Source: JAICNG01 sp035249985 (GTDB taxonomy: Bacteria > Gemmatimonadota > Gemmatimonadetes > Gemmatimonadales > Gemmatimonadaceae). Taken from it: a stretch of 64,000 bases of DNA. Both the position numbers and the translations under genes were made by a program. Positions within the stretch are counted from its first letter, which is position 1. Each line of letters starts with the position of its first letter. This document shows, piece after piece, positions 16,247 to 25,158 of the stretch. The notes below the pieces were generated by a model. The model saw only the letters and a program-made list of their open reading frames with translations, ran no database searches and was not told where the DNA came from. Location: the NCBI GenBank assembly GCA_035249985.1, contig DATFFP010000004.1, forward strand, positions 1 to 64,000, read 5' to 3'.

Positions 16247-17419
16247 CTATACCAGCGCCCGAACCCTCACGAGTCGCTCGCCTGCGCTTTCCAGCGTCTC
16301 GAGCTTCTTGCAGAAGGCGAAGCGCACCAGCTTCCGCCCCAGCGCAGGCTCGTGATAGAAGCTCGACCCAGGCACCGGCGCGACGCCGATCTCCCGCGTC
16401 AGCCAGCGAGCGAATTCGTCATCGGGCAGCGCGCTCAAGTCGGAGAAGTCGGTGAGCACGTAGTAGGCGCCCTCCGGAATGGAGAACTTGAAGCCTGCCT
16501 CCTCCAGCGCGTGCACGATGACGTCGCGTCGCGCACGATAGTCGAGCGCGATGTGGTTGTAGTAGTCGGGCCCGAAGGCCATGCCGACCGCGCCTGCGGC
16601 CTGTAGCGGCGCCGGCGCGCCCACGGTCAGAAAGTCGTGCACCTTGCGAATCGCTTGCGACTGCTCGGCGGGGGCAATCGCGTAGCCCAGACGCCATCCG
16701 GTGCAGGAAAAGGTCTTCGACAAGCCCGAGATCGTCACGGTGCGCTCGCGCATCCCCGGCCAGGTGGCGATCGGGTGGTGGCCACCCGCATAACGTATGT
16801 GCTCGTAGATCTCGTCCGTGATGGCCCACGCATCGTGCGTGATGCACAGCTCGGCGATCAGCGAGATCTCCTCTTTCGTGAACACACGACCGGTCGGATT
16901 GTGCGGTGTGTTGACGACGATCGCCCGTGTGCGTGATGAGAACGCCTTGCGCAGACGATCGGGATCGAGGCGCCAGTTGGGCATCTCGAGCGGCACGAAC
17001 ACCGGCGATGCCGCGGCAAGGATGGCGTCGGGGCCGTAGTTCTCGTAGAACGGCTCGAGGACGACGACCTCGTCCCCTGGATCGAACAGCGCCAGGAAGG
17101 CGGACGCCATCGCCTCCGTCGCCCCGCAGGTGACGGTGATCTCGCGCTCGGGGTCGACATCCATCTCGTACCAGCGGCGATACTTCTCGGCGATCGCGAG
17201 CCGCAGCGCCGGCGCTCCCCAGGTGATCGCGTACTGGTTGATGTCTCCGTGAATCGCCGCGCACGCGGCATCCTTCATGGGATCCGGCATGGGGAAGTCG
17301 GGGAACCCCTGCGCGAGATTGATCGCCTCGTGCTGGTTGGCGAGACGCGTCATCTCGCGGATCACCGACTCCGTGAACGTCGCGGTGCGCAGTGCGCGCA
17401 TTCGGCGGACGGTGCTCAC
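16247..17419 (-). CDS. Class I/II PLP aminotransferase (KAT/methionine type)
   Basis: About 390 aa. The fold-type I motifs are INLAQGFPDFPMPD, YAITWGAPALRLAI, VNTPHNPTGRVF, the Schiff-base lysine in SGLSKTFSCTGWRLGY, and RFAFCKKLETLESA. The NLAQGFPDF signature and overall order match kynurenine/glutamine transaminase and methionine aminotransferase (YbdL/KAT-like) rather than AspC; exact substrate unknown. GTG at 17419 overlaps the stop of the upstream lipoprotein gene (GTGA); an ATG at 17401 is an alternative. Cytoplasmic enzyme. Confidence 0.88.
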   Translation of the reverse strand: MSTVRRMRALRTATFTESVIREMTRLANQHEAINLAQGFPDFPMPDPMKDAACAAIHGDINQYAITWGAPALRLAIAEKYRRWYEMDVDPEREITVTCGATEAMASAFLALFDPGDEVVVLEPFYENYGPDAILAAASPVFVPLEMPNWRLDPDRLRKAFSSRTRAIVVNTPHNPTGRVFTKEEISLIAELCITHDAWAITDEIYEHIRYAGGHHPIATWPGMRERTVTISGLSKTFSCTGWRLGYAIAPAEQSQAIRKVHDFLTVGAPAPLQAAGAVGMAFGPDYYNHIALDYRARRDVIVHALEEAGFKFSIPEGAYYVLTDFSDLSALPDDEFARWLTREIGVAPVPGSSFYHEPALGRKLVRFAFCKKLETLESAGERLVRVRALV

Positions 17420-17898
17420 TGCTTCTTGGGATGGGTGGTGCCGATGTCCGCCAGCACCTTCCAGGAGTTGTCCGCCTGACGACGCCACACCGTGAGGTAG
17501 TGTCCCGTCGCCGACGAGGCCGCGGAGTCTCTGCCGCGCCTGTGGAAGTCCCAGGTGCCGATGGTGTACGCCATGGTGCCGTCGGCGGAGAGCTCAGCCA
17601 TCGTCGGCCGCCAGGCGAGAATCTGCGCCGTATCGGGGAACGACTTCGCCATGTAAGCGCGAATCGCGTCATGGCCCTTCGGCACCTCGCCCTCGCTAGT
17701 GACCTGCACCCCGGCCGTGTCGAACCAGGACACCCACCCCTCGGTGCGGCGCGTCGCGAAATCCGAGTTGAAGTCGCGATCCGCCTGCATGACTGACTCG
17801 CGCAGCTCGGCCGTCGTCATGGTGTCCGCGTACGGGGTGCCGCCGGAGGAGGAAGCGGAGCAGGCTGCGAGAAGGGATAGCGCGATCAGTCTGCGCAT
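17416..17898 (-). CDS. SnoaL/DUF4440-like lipoprotein
   Basis: About 160 aa. A short signal peptide with lipobox (ALSLLAAC) precedes a domain of the NTF2/SnoaL type: ESVMQADRDFNSDFATRRTE, WVSWFDTAGVQ, GHDAIRAYMAKSF and the C-terminal TGHYLTVWRRQ plus WKVLADIG. Such domains bind small ligands; no reaction can be named. ATG at 17898 gives a compact signal peptide; ATG at 17919 is also in frame. It overlaps the downstream aminotransferase (GTGA), so the two are co-expressed. Confidence 0.8.
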   Translation of the reverse strand: MRRLIALSLLAACSASSSGGTPYADTMTTAELRESVMQADRDFNSDFATRRTEGWVSWFDTAGVQVTSEGEVPKGHDAIRAYMAKSFPDTAQILAWRPTMAELSADGTMAYTIGTWDFHRRGRDSAASSATGHYLTVWRRQADNSWKVLADIGTTHPKKQ

Positions 17899-17971
17899 TG
17901 GGATCCAGTCGAGGTTCATCATAGGAACGTGCGGGGCAGCCGTCGCAAGATCAAGAACCAGTTCTTCCTGA

Positions 17972-18093
17972 CACGAGCCCGACTGCATCACCACAGAGGC
18001 ACAGAGGCACAGAGAACGGCCAACTGCAAACGCTTTGCAGTTGGCCGTTCTCTGTGCCTCTGTGCCTCCGTGGTTATTGCAGTCTGGCTCGTG
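17972..18093. repeat. 122-bp near-perfect palindrome with AGAGGCAC units
   Basis: The arms of about 60 bp start CACGAGCC(C/A)GACTGCA and then carry the 8-mer AGAGGCAC in tandem, AACGGCCAACTGCAAA, and a central loop of about 3 nt (CGC). The right arm is the reverse complement with only a few changes. It would extrude as a cruciform or form a very stable RNA hairpin. It lies between the efflux operon's 3' end and the lipoprotein gene's 5' side, both minus strand. Confidence 0.85.
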
Positions 18094-18108
18094 ACGATGG
18101 GAGCCGAA

Positions 18109-21100
18109 TCAGTCTCCGATCGCCGGCTCCGGCTCCCGCCCATGCAACCCACCTTCGACCGGCACCCGCCGCCGGCTCTTCACCCACCCCGCGAAGTCGT
18201 CGAGCAGCGTGTACATCACCGGCACCACGAGCAGCGTCAACAGCGTGGACGTGATCAGACCGCCGATCACCGCACGCGCCATCGGCGCGCGCTCCTCGGC
18301 GCCCTCGCCGATCGCCAGGGCAAGCGGCAGCATGCCGAAGATCATCGCGGCAGTGGTCATGATGATCGGGCGCAAGCGAATGCGCGCGGCCTGCAGCAAT
18401 GCCTCACGCCGATCGCGACCCTGGCCGCGCATCAAGTTGGTGAAGTCGACCAGCAGAATGCCGTTCTTCGTGACCAGCCCCATCAACATGATGATGCCGA
18501 CCATGGTCATGACGTTCATCGAGCCGCCCGTAATCAACAGCGCGAGCGCGACACCGATGAACGACAGCGGCAACGCGAGCATGATCGACAGGGGCTGCAC
18601 GAACGAGCCGAACAGCGATGCCAGAATGAGATAGATGAAGATGACGGCGAGCAGAATCGCCTCGAGCACGTACCCCTTCGTCTCGTTCAGGTTCTGCACG
18701 TCGCCACCGAATACGGTGCGATAGCCCGGGGGGAATCCGATCGAGTCGATCGAGGCCTTCACTGCGTTCGCGACGTCACCAACGTTGTAGCCCGGCAGCA
18801 CGCCCGACGAAATCGAAATCTGACGCTGCAACGAGTTGCGCTCGATCTGCTGCGGACCGACGCCCGCCTTCACCTCGGCGACCTGCACCAGCGGAATGAC
18901 GGCCTGCTGGCCCGTGCGCGGATCGATGTTGTTGCTGAGCACGGGAATCGTGGCGACGTCCTCAACGGATGCGCGCATCGAATCGGGATAGACCACGACC
19001 ACGTCGTGCGAGTAGCCGAGCTCGTCTTCCCACTGCGTCGCGCGTTGGCCGGTGAACAGCGGCTGAAGCGTCGACGCGATGCTGCCGATGCCGAGCCCGG
19101 CTGCCCACGCCTGCTGGCGGTCGACCTGCACATCGAGCTGCGGGACATCCCCCTCATCGCTCGATTGAGGCTCCGCCACCCCCGGCACGGTGCGCATCTT
19201 CTCGAGCACCTGAGCCGCCAGCAGCTTGAGCCTGGACGGCTCCGGGCCCTGCACGTTCACCGCGATCGGACTGCGGTAGCCGCCAAAGATCGACCGCGTG
19301 CCCTGAACGTTGGCGCGAATCCCGGGGACCTCGCGAAGACGACCGCGCAGCCCGTTCTGAATGTCCGACATGTGCTGATCGCGCTCGTGCTTGTCCTTCA
19401 GCTTCACGAACACCGAGCCGCTGCTGGGCGAGCCGCGGAATCCGCCGCCGATGTTGAGGTAGGTGAAGTCCACCGCGGGATTCTCGCGAATCATCGTGCT
19501 GAGGCGAGTCCCGCGATCCAGCGTATACTCGAGACGCGATCCCGGCGGCGCGCGGAAGCCGACCGAGAACTCGCCGACGTCGGCCTCGGGCATCCAGGTG
19601 AATCCGAGCCTCGGCAGGATCATGAACGCGATGACGATCGACGCCGCCGCCATCGCCATGACGGTGGCGCGCCGCTTGAGCGCCCATTCGAGCCACTTCG
19701 GGTAGCGATCGGCGACCCGCTCGAAGCGATCGTTGAAGGCGAATGCAATCCGTCGAATCGAGAATCGACCGAGGTTTCTCTTTGCCTTCGCCTCCTCACC
19801 GCCCGCCTGTGCGCCGTGCTCGACCTCCGGATCGGCCCATACGCTCGAGAGCATCGGGTCGAGCGTGAACGAGACGAACAACGACACGAGGACCGCGAAT
19901 GCCACCGTGACGCCGAACTGCAGGAAGATCTTCCCGATCATCCCGCCCATGAACGCGACCGGAATGAACACGGCGACCACGGCGAGCGTCGTCGACGTCA
20001 CGGCGAGGCCGATCTCGCTCGTCCCCTCCCGAGCGGCGCGGTAGTGATCCTTCCCCATCTCGATGTGCCTGACGATGTTCTCTCGCACGACGATGGCGTC
20101 GTCGATCAGGAGACCGATCGCGAGCGACAGCGCGAGGAGCGTCATGGTGTTCACGGTGAAGCCGAACACCCACATGATGAAGAACGCCGAGATGATGCTC
20201 ACCGGGAGCGTGAGTCCGGTGATCACCGTCGACCGCCACGAATTCAGAAAGAGGTAGATGATGGCGATCGTCAGGACGGCGCCGAGCAGAATGGTGAGCT
20301 GTACGTCGCTGAGCGCTTCGCGGATGCGGCGGGAGTCGTCGCGGATGACCGCCAGCTTGATGTCGGGCGGCATCTGCTCGCCGATCTCCGCCACGACCGC
20401 GCGCACCGCGTCGGCCACGTTCACCGTGTTGGCGCCCGAGATCTTGAGGAGATCGAGGGCGACGGCGGGATCGCCGTTGTAGCGTGCCGCGCTGCGCTGG
20501 TCGGCCGTGCCGTCGACGACCGTCGCTACATCGGAGAGCCGAATGGGGACGTTGTCGCGCACCGCCACGACGATGTTGCTGAACGACGCCGGCTCGACGA
20601 CGCGGCCCGTGACGCGCACCAGCCGCTCCGTCTGGCCGGACTGCACGCGCCCCGCGGGCACCTCCTGGTTCTCGCGCTCGAGCGCCGCCGATACCTGCGT
20701 TGGGCTCACCGCATAGGAGCGCATGGCGGCGTGGTCGAGCTGCACGCGGATCTGCCGCTCCACGCCGCCGACGCGGTTGACGCCGCCGACGCCCGGAATC
20801 GCCTCCAGCCGGGGCGCGATGATCTCTTCCGCGATGTCGGTGAGCTCGCGCAATGGACGATCCGGGCTCTGAATGGCGATCGACATGATCGGCCGCTCGT
20901 TCGGATCGAAGCGGATGATGATCGGATCCTCGATGTCGCGTGGCAGCTGGCGCCGAATGCGGGCGACCTTCGCCTGCACATCCTGCTGCGCCTCCATCAC
21001 GTTCACGCCGAGGTTGAGCTGCACGCGCACGAGCGAGCTCCCCTCGAACGAGGTCGACGTGACCTCGTACAGTCCCTGCACGGTGTTCAGCGCTTCCTCG

Positions 21101-21300
21101 ATCGGGCGCGACACCTCGCGCTCCATCACTTCGGGCGAAGCGCCGGGATAGGTCGTCTGCACGACGACGACCGGATAGGTGACGTCCGGGTATTCGTCGA
21201 TCGCCAGCCGCTGGTACGACACGACCCCGAGGACGACGAGCGCGACCATGAGCATGGTCGCGAAGACGGGTCGCTTGATGGAGACGTCCGAAAGGAACAT
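18109..21300 (-). CDS. RND multidrug efflux permease (HAE1/AcrB type)
   Basis: 1063 aa inner-membrane proton-driven pump subunit. The N-terminus SDVSIKRPVFATMLMVALVV and motif YPDVTYPVVVVQTTYPG are typical, and the order of two large periplasmic loops between 12 helices is visible. The transmembrane motif SLAIGLLIDDAIVVREN carries the acidic pair needed for proton relay; GLVTKNGILLVDFTN and RLRPIIMTT near the C-terminus also fit AcrB/MexB. A good ribosome site (GGAGGA) precedes the ATG. The adaptor and TolC genes are directly upstream, forming a complete tripartite pump. Substrate unknown. A strong palindrome lies just beyond the stop. Confidence 0.95.
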   Translation of the reverse strand: MFLSDVSIKRPVFATMLMVALVVLGVVSYQRLAIDEYPDVTYPVVVVQTTYPGASPEVMEREVSRPIEEALNTVQGLYEVTSTSFEGSSLVRVQLNLGVNVMEAQQDVQAKVARIRRQLPRDIEDPIIIRFDPNERPIMSIAIQSPDRPLRELTDIAEEIIAPRLEAIPGVGGVNRVGGVERQIRVQLDHAAMRSYAVSPTQVSAALERENQEVPAGRVQSGQTERLVRVTGRVVEPASFSNIVVAVRDNVPIRLSDVATVVDGTADQRSAARYNGDPAVALDLLKISGANTVNVADAVRAVVAEIGEQMPPDIKLAVIRDDSRRIREALSDVQLTILLGAVLTIAIIYLFLNSWRSTVITGLTLPVSIISAFFIMWVFGFTVNTMTLLALSLAIGLLIDDAIVVRENIVRHIEMGKDHYRAAREGTSEIGLAVTSTTLAVVAVFIPVAFMGGMIGKIFLQFGVTVAFAVLVSLFVSFTLDPMLSSVWADPEVEHGAQAGGEEAKAKRNLGRFSIRRIAFAFNDRFERVADRYPKWLEWALKRRATVMAMAAASIVIAFMILPRLGFTWMPEADVGEFSVGFRAPPGSRLEYTLDRGTRLSTMIRENPAVDFTYLNIGGGFRGSPSSGSVFVKLKDKHERDQHMSDIQNGLRGRLREVPGIRANVQGTRSIFGGYRSPIAVNVQGPEPSRLKLLAAQVLEKMRTVPGVAEPQSSDEGDVPQLDVQVDRQQAWAAGLGIGSIASTLQPLFTGQRATQWEDELGYSHDVVVVYPDSMRASVEDVATIPVLSNNIDPRTGQQAVIPLVQVAEVKAGVGPQQIERNSLQRQISISSGVLPGYNVGDVANAVKASIDSIGFPPGYRTVFGGDVQNLNETKGYVLEAILLAVIFIYLILASLFGSFVQPLSIMLALPLSFIGVALALLITGGSMNVMTMVGIIMLMGLVTKNGILLVDFTNLMRGQGRDRREALLQAARIRLRPIIMTTAAMIFGMLPLALAIGEGAEERAPMARAVIGGLITSTLLTLLVVPVMYTLLDDFAGWVKSRRRVPVEGGLHGREPEPAIGD

Positions 21301-21312
21301 TCCGTCCTCCGC

Positions 21313-22473
21313 CTAACGCACCGCGGGCCGGTCGTCGCGATCGACGACGCGGACCTGCATGCCGCGGCCAAGTGTGCCGACGTTGCCGACGATCACGCGA
21401 TCACCTTCCTCGAGACCCGAGGTGATCTCGACGATGCCGGTCGCGTCATCCACGACGCCGATCTGCACCTCTTTCTGGGCCACGGTCTCACCCTCGATGG
21501 TGTAGACGTACGGGCTGCCGTTCTCGGCCTGGCGGATTGCCGCGCCGGGAATGACGAGTGCCTGGGGAATTGAGCGCCCGACGACGCGCCCCGAGACGAA
21601 GGTGCCGCCTTTGAGTGTGCCGGAAGGATTAGCGACCTGCACGTAGACGGTAATGGACCGGGTCGCGGGATCGATCGTCGGGCTCACGCGGACGACGCGT
21701 CCTTCGATGGTACGGCCGTCGGCGGTAAAGCGAGCGAGCTGCCCGGTGCGCACGTTGCTCGCGTAGCGCGCGGGGATGGTCGCCGCCAGCTCGAGCGCGT
21801 CCGTGCGCACGAGCGTGAAGAGCTGCGCCCCGCGCGCGACGTGCTCACCGCTCTCGATGAAGCGACGCTCGAGGACCCCTGTCGTTGGCGCCAGCACTCG
21901 CGTGTCGCGGGATTCCGTGGACGCCGCCCGCACCTGCGACTCCGCCGCCGCCAGCTGCGCGCGTGCCGCCGCAACCGCCTGCTCGGCGGCCCGCACGTCG
22001 CGCTCGGGCACTGCACCGGCCTTCAGCAGCTCTCGACCCTGCTCGAGATTCCACTCGGCCGTCGACAGCGCTGACTGCGCGGCGAGCCGCGATGCGATCG
22101 CGCTCTGTCTGGCGCTCTCCTGATCCGCTGCCTCGAACTGTGCGAGCAGCTGCCCCGCGCGAACGTGCGCGCCCTCGCGAACGTAGACGCCGATGAGATC
22201 GCCCTCGATGCGGGCGCGGACATCGACGGTCTCGATGGGACGCAGGTCGCCGGTGAGAGGGACGCTTTCCTCGATGGGCGCACGCTGCGCGGTGGCGACG
22301 TCTTCGGAGGCGAGGGAGACGGAGGGTCGCCCAGCGCCGCCGGGTCCACCGGGACCGCCGCCGCCGTTAGGCCCCTGGGCTGCCTGCGCCTGGTCTTCCT
22401 TCCCACTGCCGCACGCTGTGGTGGCGACCAGAGCAAGCAAGCAGAAGAGGTGCGAGAACGATCTATGGTGCAT
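21313..22473 (-). CDS. RND efflux periplasmic adaptor (lipoprotein)
   Basis: About 386 aa membrane-fusion protein linking the RND pump to the TolC channel. A signal peptide with lipobox (LLALVATTAC) and a Gly/Pro-rich linker are followed by the biotinyl-lipoyl half motifs (VPLTGDLRPIETVDVRARIEG), a coiled-coil hairpin rich in Ala/Glu/Gln (AAEQAVAAARAQLAAAESQV), the second half VLAPTTGVLERRFIESGEHV, and the beta-barrel and membrane-proximal domains. ATG at 22473 overlaps the end of the tolC-like gene by 11 nt. Its TAG stop lies within the heptamer GTTAGGC just before the pump's ribosome site. Confidence 0.93.
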   Translation of the reverse strand: MHHRSFSHLFCLLALVATTACGSGKEDQAQAAQGPNGGGGPGGPGGAGRPSVSLASEDVATAQRAPIEESVPLTGDLRPIETVDVRARIEGDLIGVYVREGAHVRAGQLLAQFEAADQESARQSAIASRLAAQSALSTAEWNLEQGRELLKAGAVPERDVRAAEQAVAAARAQLAAAESQVRAASTESRDTRVLAPTTGVLERRFIESGEHVARGAQLFTLVRTDALELAATIPARYASNVRTGQLARFTADGRTIEGRVVRVSPTIDPATRSITVYVQVANPSGTLKGGTFVSGRVVGRSIPQALVIPGAAIRQAENGSPYVYTIEGETVAQKEVQIGVVDDATGIVEITSGLEEGDRVIVGNVGTLGRGMQVRVVDRDDRPAVR

Positions 22474-23860
22474 TGGCGGTAGTCTGAGGCGAAATGGCCG
22501 TACCGCCCGGCAGCGGAATGGGGCGCCCGAGGGCGCGCGCCAGCTCGGCGGCAGCAAGGTACAGATCGACTGCGCTCTGTGCCTCATCGGTTTGCGAGAT
22601 GAGCAGCTGCAGCTGCGAATCGGAAACTTCCAGCGACGTGCCGATACCGCGGGAATAACGCAGCGACGCGAGGCGGAAGGTCTCGTCGGCTTCCGTGACT
22701 GTCTGCCGACGTGCGGCGAACACCGCGCGCGAACGGTTGAGCTCGGCGCGTGCCCGCGCGACCTCGAGCGCCACCGCTTCGCGCTCCTGCGCGAGCGCGA
22801 TCTCGGCGACCGCCAGCTGGGCTTGCGCGAGGTCTATCGCCCCCTTCGCGCGCAGCCCGTCGAACAGCGGCCACGAAAAGTTGACGCCCACCGTGCGATC
22901 GCCGAACCAGCCTCCGTTCTGACAGGACCGATCCGGAGGTGATCCCTCCGGACAAAAGCGCGCATCGGTCTCTCCGCGACCGGGAGGAAACCCGCTCGGT
23001 GGGAATGCCTGCACCCCGGTCTGGAAGAACACGGAGATCGTCGGCAGCCAGTCCGCCCGCGCCATCGAGATCGCATCGCGGCGAGCGCGCACCGTGAGCT
23101 CCGCGGCGCGAATGGAAGCGCGGTCGCTCCCGTCGTCCTCCGTTTGCGCCACGGCGGTCATGATGAGCGGGACCGTGCTCGAGTCGATCGTCGTCGTGAG
23201 GCGGATGGGCGCTTCCGCAGGCAGATTGAGCAATCGCCGAAGCTCGAGGAGCGCGATCTCCCGATCGTTCTGCGCCTGGATGACGAGAGGCTCGAGGTTC
23301 GCGCGTTCCACCCGAGAGCGCAGCACATCGTAGCGCGCGACACGCCCGGCGGTGAACAGCTGCTCGGACTGCGTGACGCGCTGGCTGGCCAGAATCAGAT
23401 TCTCGCCGCGAATGTGCTCGAAGCGCTCCGCGAGCGAGGCGGCGAGATACGCCCGGAGCACTCCAACGGCGACTTCCGAGCGCGTCTCCCCGGCGGTGAG
23501 GCGCGATGCCTCACGCACTCTGCGAGCCGCTCGCCACGACGCGAACTCGCGGCCGCCCTGAAAAAGCGTCTGCGAGAAGTTCGCGTTGACGTTATAGGTG
23601 TTCGGCTGGTTGAAAACCTGATTGACCGCGCGCGCCCGGGCGTTCGCGATGACGTGATTGTAGGTCCCGGTGAGTCGGATTTGCGGGAGTGCGCCCGCCC
23701 GCGAAGTGGTCACCTGTGCTTCGGTGATCGCGACGTCGGCGTTGGCCCGCTTCACCTCATCGGCGTCCCGAAGCGCGAGCGTCACGGCCTCCGGCAGTGA
23801 TAGGCGCAGGGTGTCCTGCTGCGCGACTGCCAGGCTGAACAAAATGAAAGTGACAATCAT
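22463..23860 (-). CDS. TolC-family outer-membrane efflux channel
   Basis: 465 aa. A signal peptide (MIVTFILFSLAVAQ) precedes LSLPEAVTLALRDADEVKRA, the opening of the OEP fold, followed by two internally repeated coiled-coil halves. Motifs include YNVNANFSQTLFQGG and, in the second half, VGVNFSWPLFDGLRAKGAI, marking the equivalent strands of the two repeats. It is first in the operon tolC, adaptor, RND. A cysteine-containing insert (EGSPPDRSCQNGGWFG) in the second half is unusual for TolC proteins and may form a surface disulfide. Confidence 0.93.
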   Translation of the reverse strand: MIVTFILFSLAVAQQDTLRLSLPEAVTLALRDADEVKRANADVAITEAQVTTSRAGALPQIRLTGTYNHVIANARARAVNQVFNQPNTYNVNANFSQTLFQGGREFASWRAARRVREASRLTAGETRSEVAVGVLRAYLAASLAERFEHIRGENLILASQRVTQSEQLFTAGRVARYDVLRSRVERANLEPLVIQAQNDREIALLELRRLLNLPAEAPIRLTTTIDSSTVPLIMTAVAQTEDDGSDRASIRAAELTVRARRDAISMARADWLPTISVFFQTGVQAFPPSGFPPGRGETDARFCPEGSPPDRSCQNGGWFGDRTVGVNFSWPLFDGLRAKGAIDLAQAQLAVAEIALAQEREAVALEVARARAELNRSRAVFAARRQTVTEADETFRLASLRYSRGIGTSLEVSDSQLQLLISQTDEAQSAVDLYLAAAELARALGRPIPLPGGTAISPQTTANAP

Positions 23861-23909
23861 CGAGAGAATACGGCTAAAACGCCTCGATCGTTGGATCGAT
23901 CGTGTTTCC

Positions 23910-24509
23910 TTACCGACTGCTGACTTTTGACAGCGCTCGTCGAATCAGCTCGGGGGCCGACATCCCACGTCCCCCTTCGTCAAGAGCACTCCGGACTGCC
24001 TTTTCGGCATCGACCGCCGCGTAGCCGAGCGACACCAGAGCCCGCATCGCGTCGTCTGCGCCCGCGCCGTCCGGGCGGGCGGTGCCCCCGACGTCGCCCT
24101 GCACATCATCCAGCTTGTCAGCGAGGTCCAGAATCAGCCGCTCAGCCTTCTTTCGCCCCACGCGGGGCACGCCCTGAAGGGTCGCCACGTCCTTCTCCCG
24201 AATGGCGCGAACGACCCTGTCCGCGGACAGGGTCGACAACATCCCCAGTGCCAATGCAGGCCCGATACCCGAGGCGGTGAGGAGGCGCTGAAAGACGCGT
24301 TTTTCGACCACGGTCGCGAAGCCGAACAGCTGCCACCCGTCCTCGCGAACCACGAGGTGCGTGTGCAGCGCCGTGTCCTCTCCGACCTTCGGCAACATCT
24401 CGTAGACCGAGAGCGGAACCGCGAGCTCGTAGCCGGTTCCGCCCTGTGTCATGATCTCGACCCGGTCGAGATCCTTCGCGACGAGCTTGCCGCGGACGTG
24501 CGCGATCAC
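23910..24509 (-). CDS. ruvA: Holliday junction DNA-binding subunit RuvA
   Basis: 199 aa; binds four-way junctions as a tetramer and loads RuvB. The N-terminal OB fold starts MIAHVRGKLVAKDLDRVEI; the two helix-hairpin-helix motifs are LLTASGIGPALALGML and LQGVPRVGRKKAERLIL; the C-terminal domain that contacts RuvB is ALVSLGYAAVDAEKAVRSAL. The GTG start overlaps the ruvC stop (GTGA). Confidence 0.96.
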   Translation of the reverse strand: MIAHVRGKLVAKDLDRVEIMTQGGTGYELAVPLSVYEMLPKVGEDTALHTHLVVREDGWQLFGFATVVEKRVFQRLLTASGIGPALALGMLSTLSADRVVRAIREKDVATLQGVPRVGRKKAERLILDLADKLDDVQGDVGGTARPDGAGADDAMRALVSLGYAAVDAEKAVRSALDEGGRGMSAPELIRRALSKVSSR

Positions 24510-25054
24510 ACTTTGCGTCCGCGTACCGGGCGAACACCCAGCGTGAGCGTCGCGGCATGTTCGATGTCGCCCAGGCGGGGCACGCGCGCCGACATGATGT
24601 GCGCGAGCGCAGCCGCGGCCGCATCGGCCGCATCACTCGGCGACGGTGTGGTTCGCAGACGCAGCAGTCGCGTCACCATGAACTGGACCTGTTCCTTCGT
24701 CGCCGCGCCCGTGCCCACGACCGCCTTCTTGATCTCCGCCGGAGGATACTCGTGCACGGGAAGATGTGCCTGCTCCCCCGCGAGAAGGATCACGCCGCGT
24801 GCGTGCCCGAGAACGACCGTCGTGCGCACGTTCCGCGAGTAGAACACGTCCTCCACCGCGAGCGCATCCGGCTGAAGTCGCTCGATGAGCGCGCGGACAT
24901 CCTCGTAAATCTCCCGCAGTCGCACCGGAAGCCGATCGCGCGCACTGGTGCGGATGACGCCGCATTCCACGAGCGCGAGTGAGCCAAACGGCTCGCCCCG
25001 GACGGCGCCATAGCCGGTGAGGGCCGTTCCGGGATCGATACCGAGGACTAGCAT
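24506..25054 (-). CDS. ruvC: Holliday junction resolvase RuvC
   Basis: About 182 aa endonuclease that cuts Holliday junctions symmetrically. RNase H-like fold with the acidic catalytic set: Asp in LGIDPGTALTGYG, Glu in ALAVEDVFYSRN, and two Asp in PSDAADAAAAALAH. ATG at 25054 is the natural start; upstream in-frame sequence is translated repeat. Operon with ruvA; the repeat at 25063-25158 lies immediately upstream. Confidence 0.96.
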   Translation of the reverse strand: MLVLGIDPGTALTGYGAVRGEPFGSLALVECGVIRTSARDRLPVRLREIYEDVRALIERLQPDALAVEDVFYSRNVRTTVVLGHARGVILLAGEQAHLPVHEYPPAEIKKAVVGTGAATKEQVQFMVTRLLRLRTTPSPSDAADAAAAALAHIMSARVPRLGDIEHAATLTLGVRPVRGRKV

Positions 25055-25062
25055 GCTAGACC

Positions 25063-25158
25063 GATTGCGGATTGCGGATTGCTGATTGCGAATCGAACGA
25101 CACTGGCCGCCGTGGCGTGCGGAGCCCATTCGCAATCAGCAATCCGCAATCCGCAATC
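25063..25158. repeat. Inverted array of GATTGCG heptamers
   Basis: The left arm 25063-25093 consists of GATTGCG units (three GATTGCG, one GATTGCT, ending in AAT). The right arm 25128-25158 is its exact 31-nt reverse complement. The 34-nt centre is GC-rich (CACTGGCCGCCGTGGCG region). The right arm provides the TGA stop of yebC. Located between yebC and ruvC, same strand. Confidence 0.88.

Noticed and set aside
17929..21573. Very long plus-strand open frame opposite the RND pump
   Set aside because: It is antisense to a clear AcrB-type gene and its product is almost only His/Arg/Asp/Leu, the usual mirror of GC-rich coding DNA.
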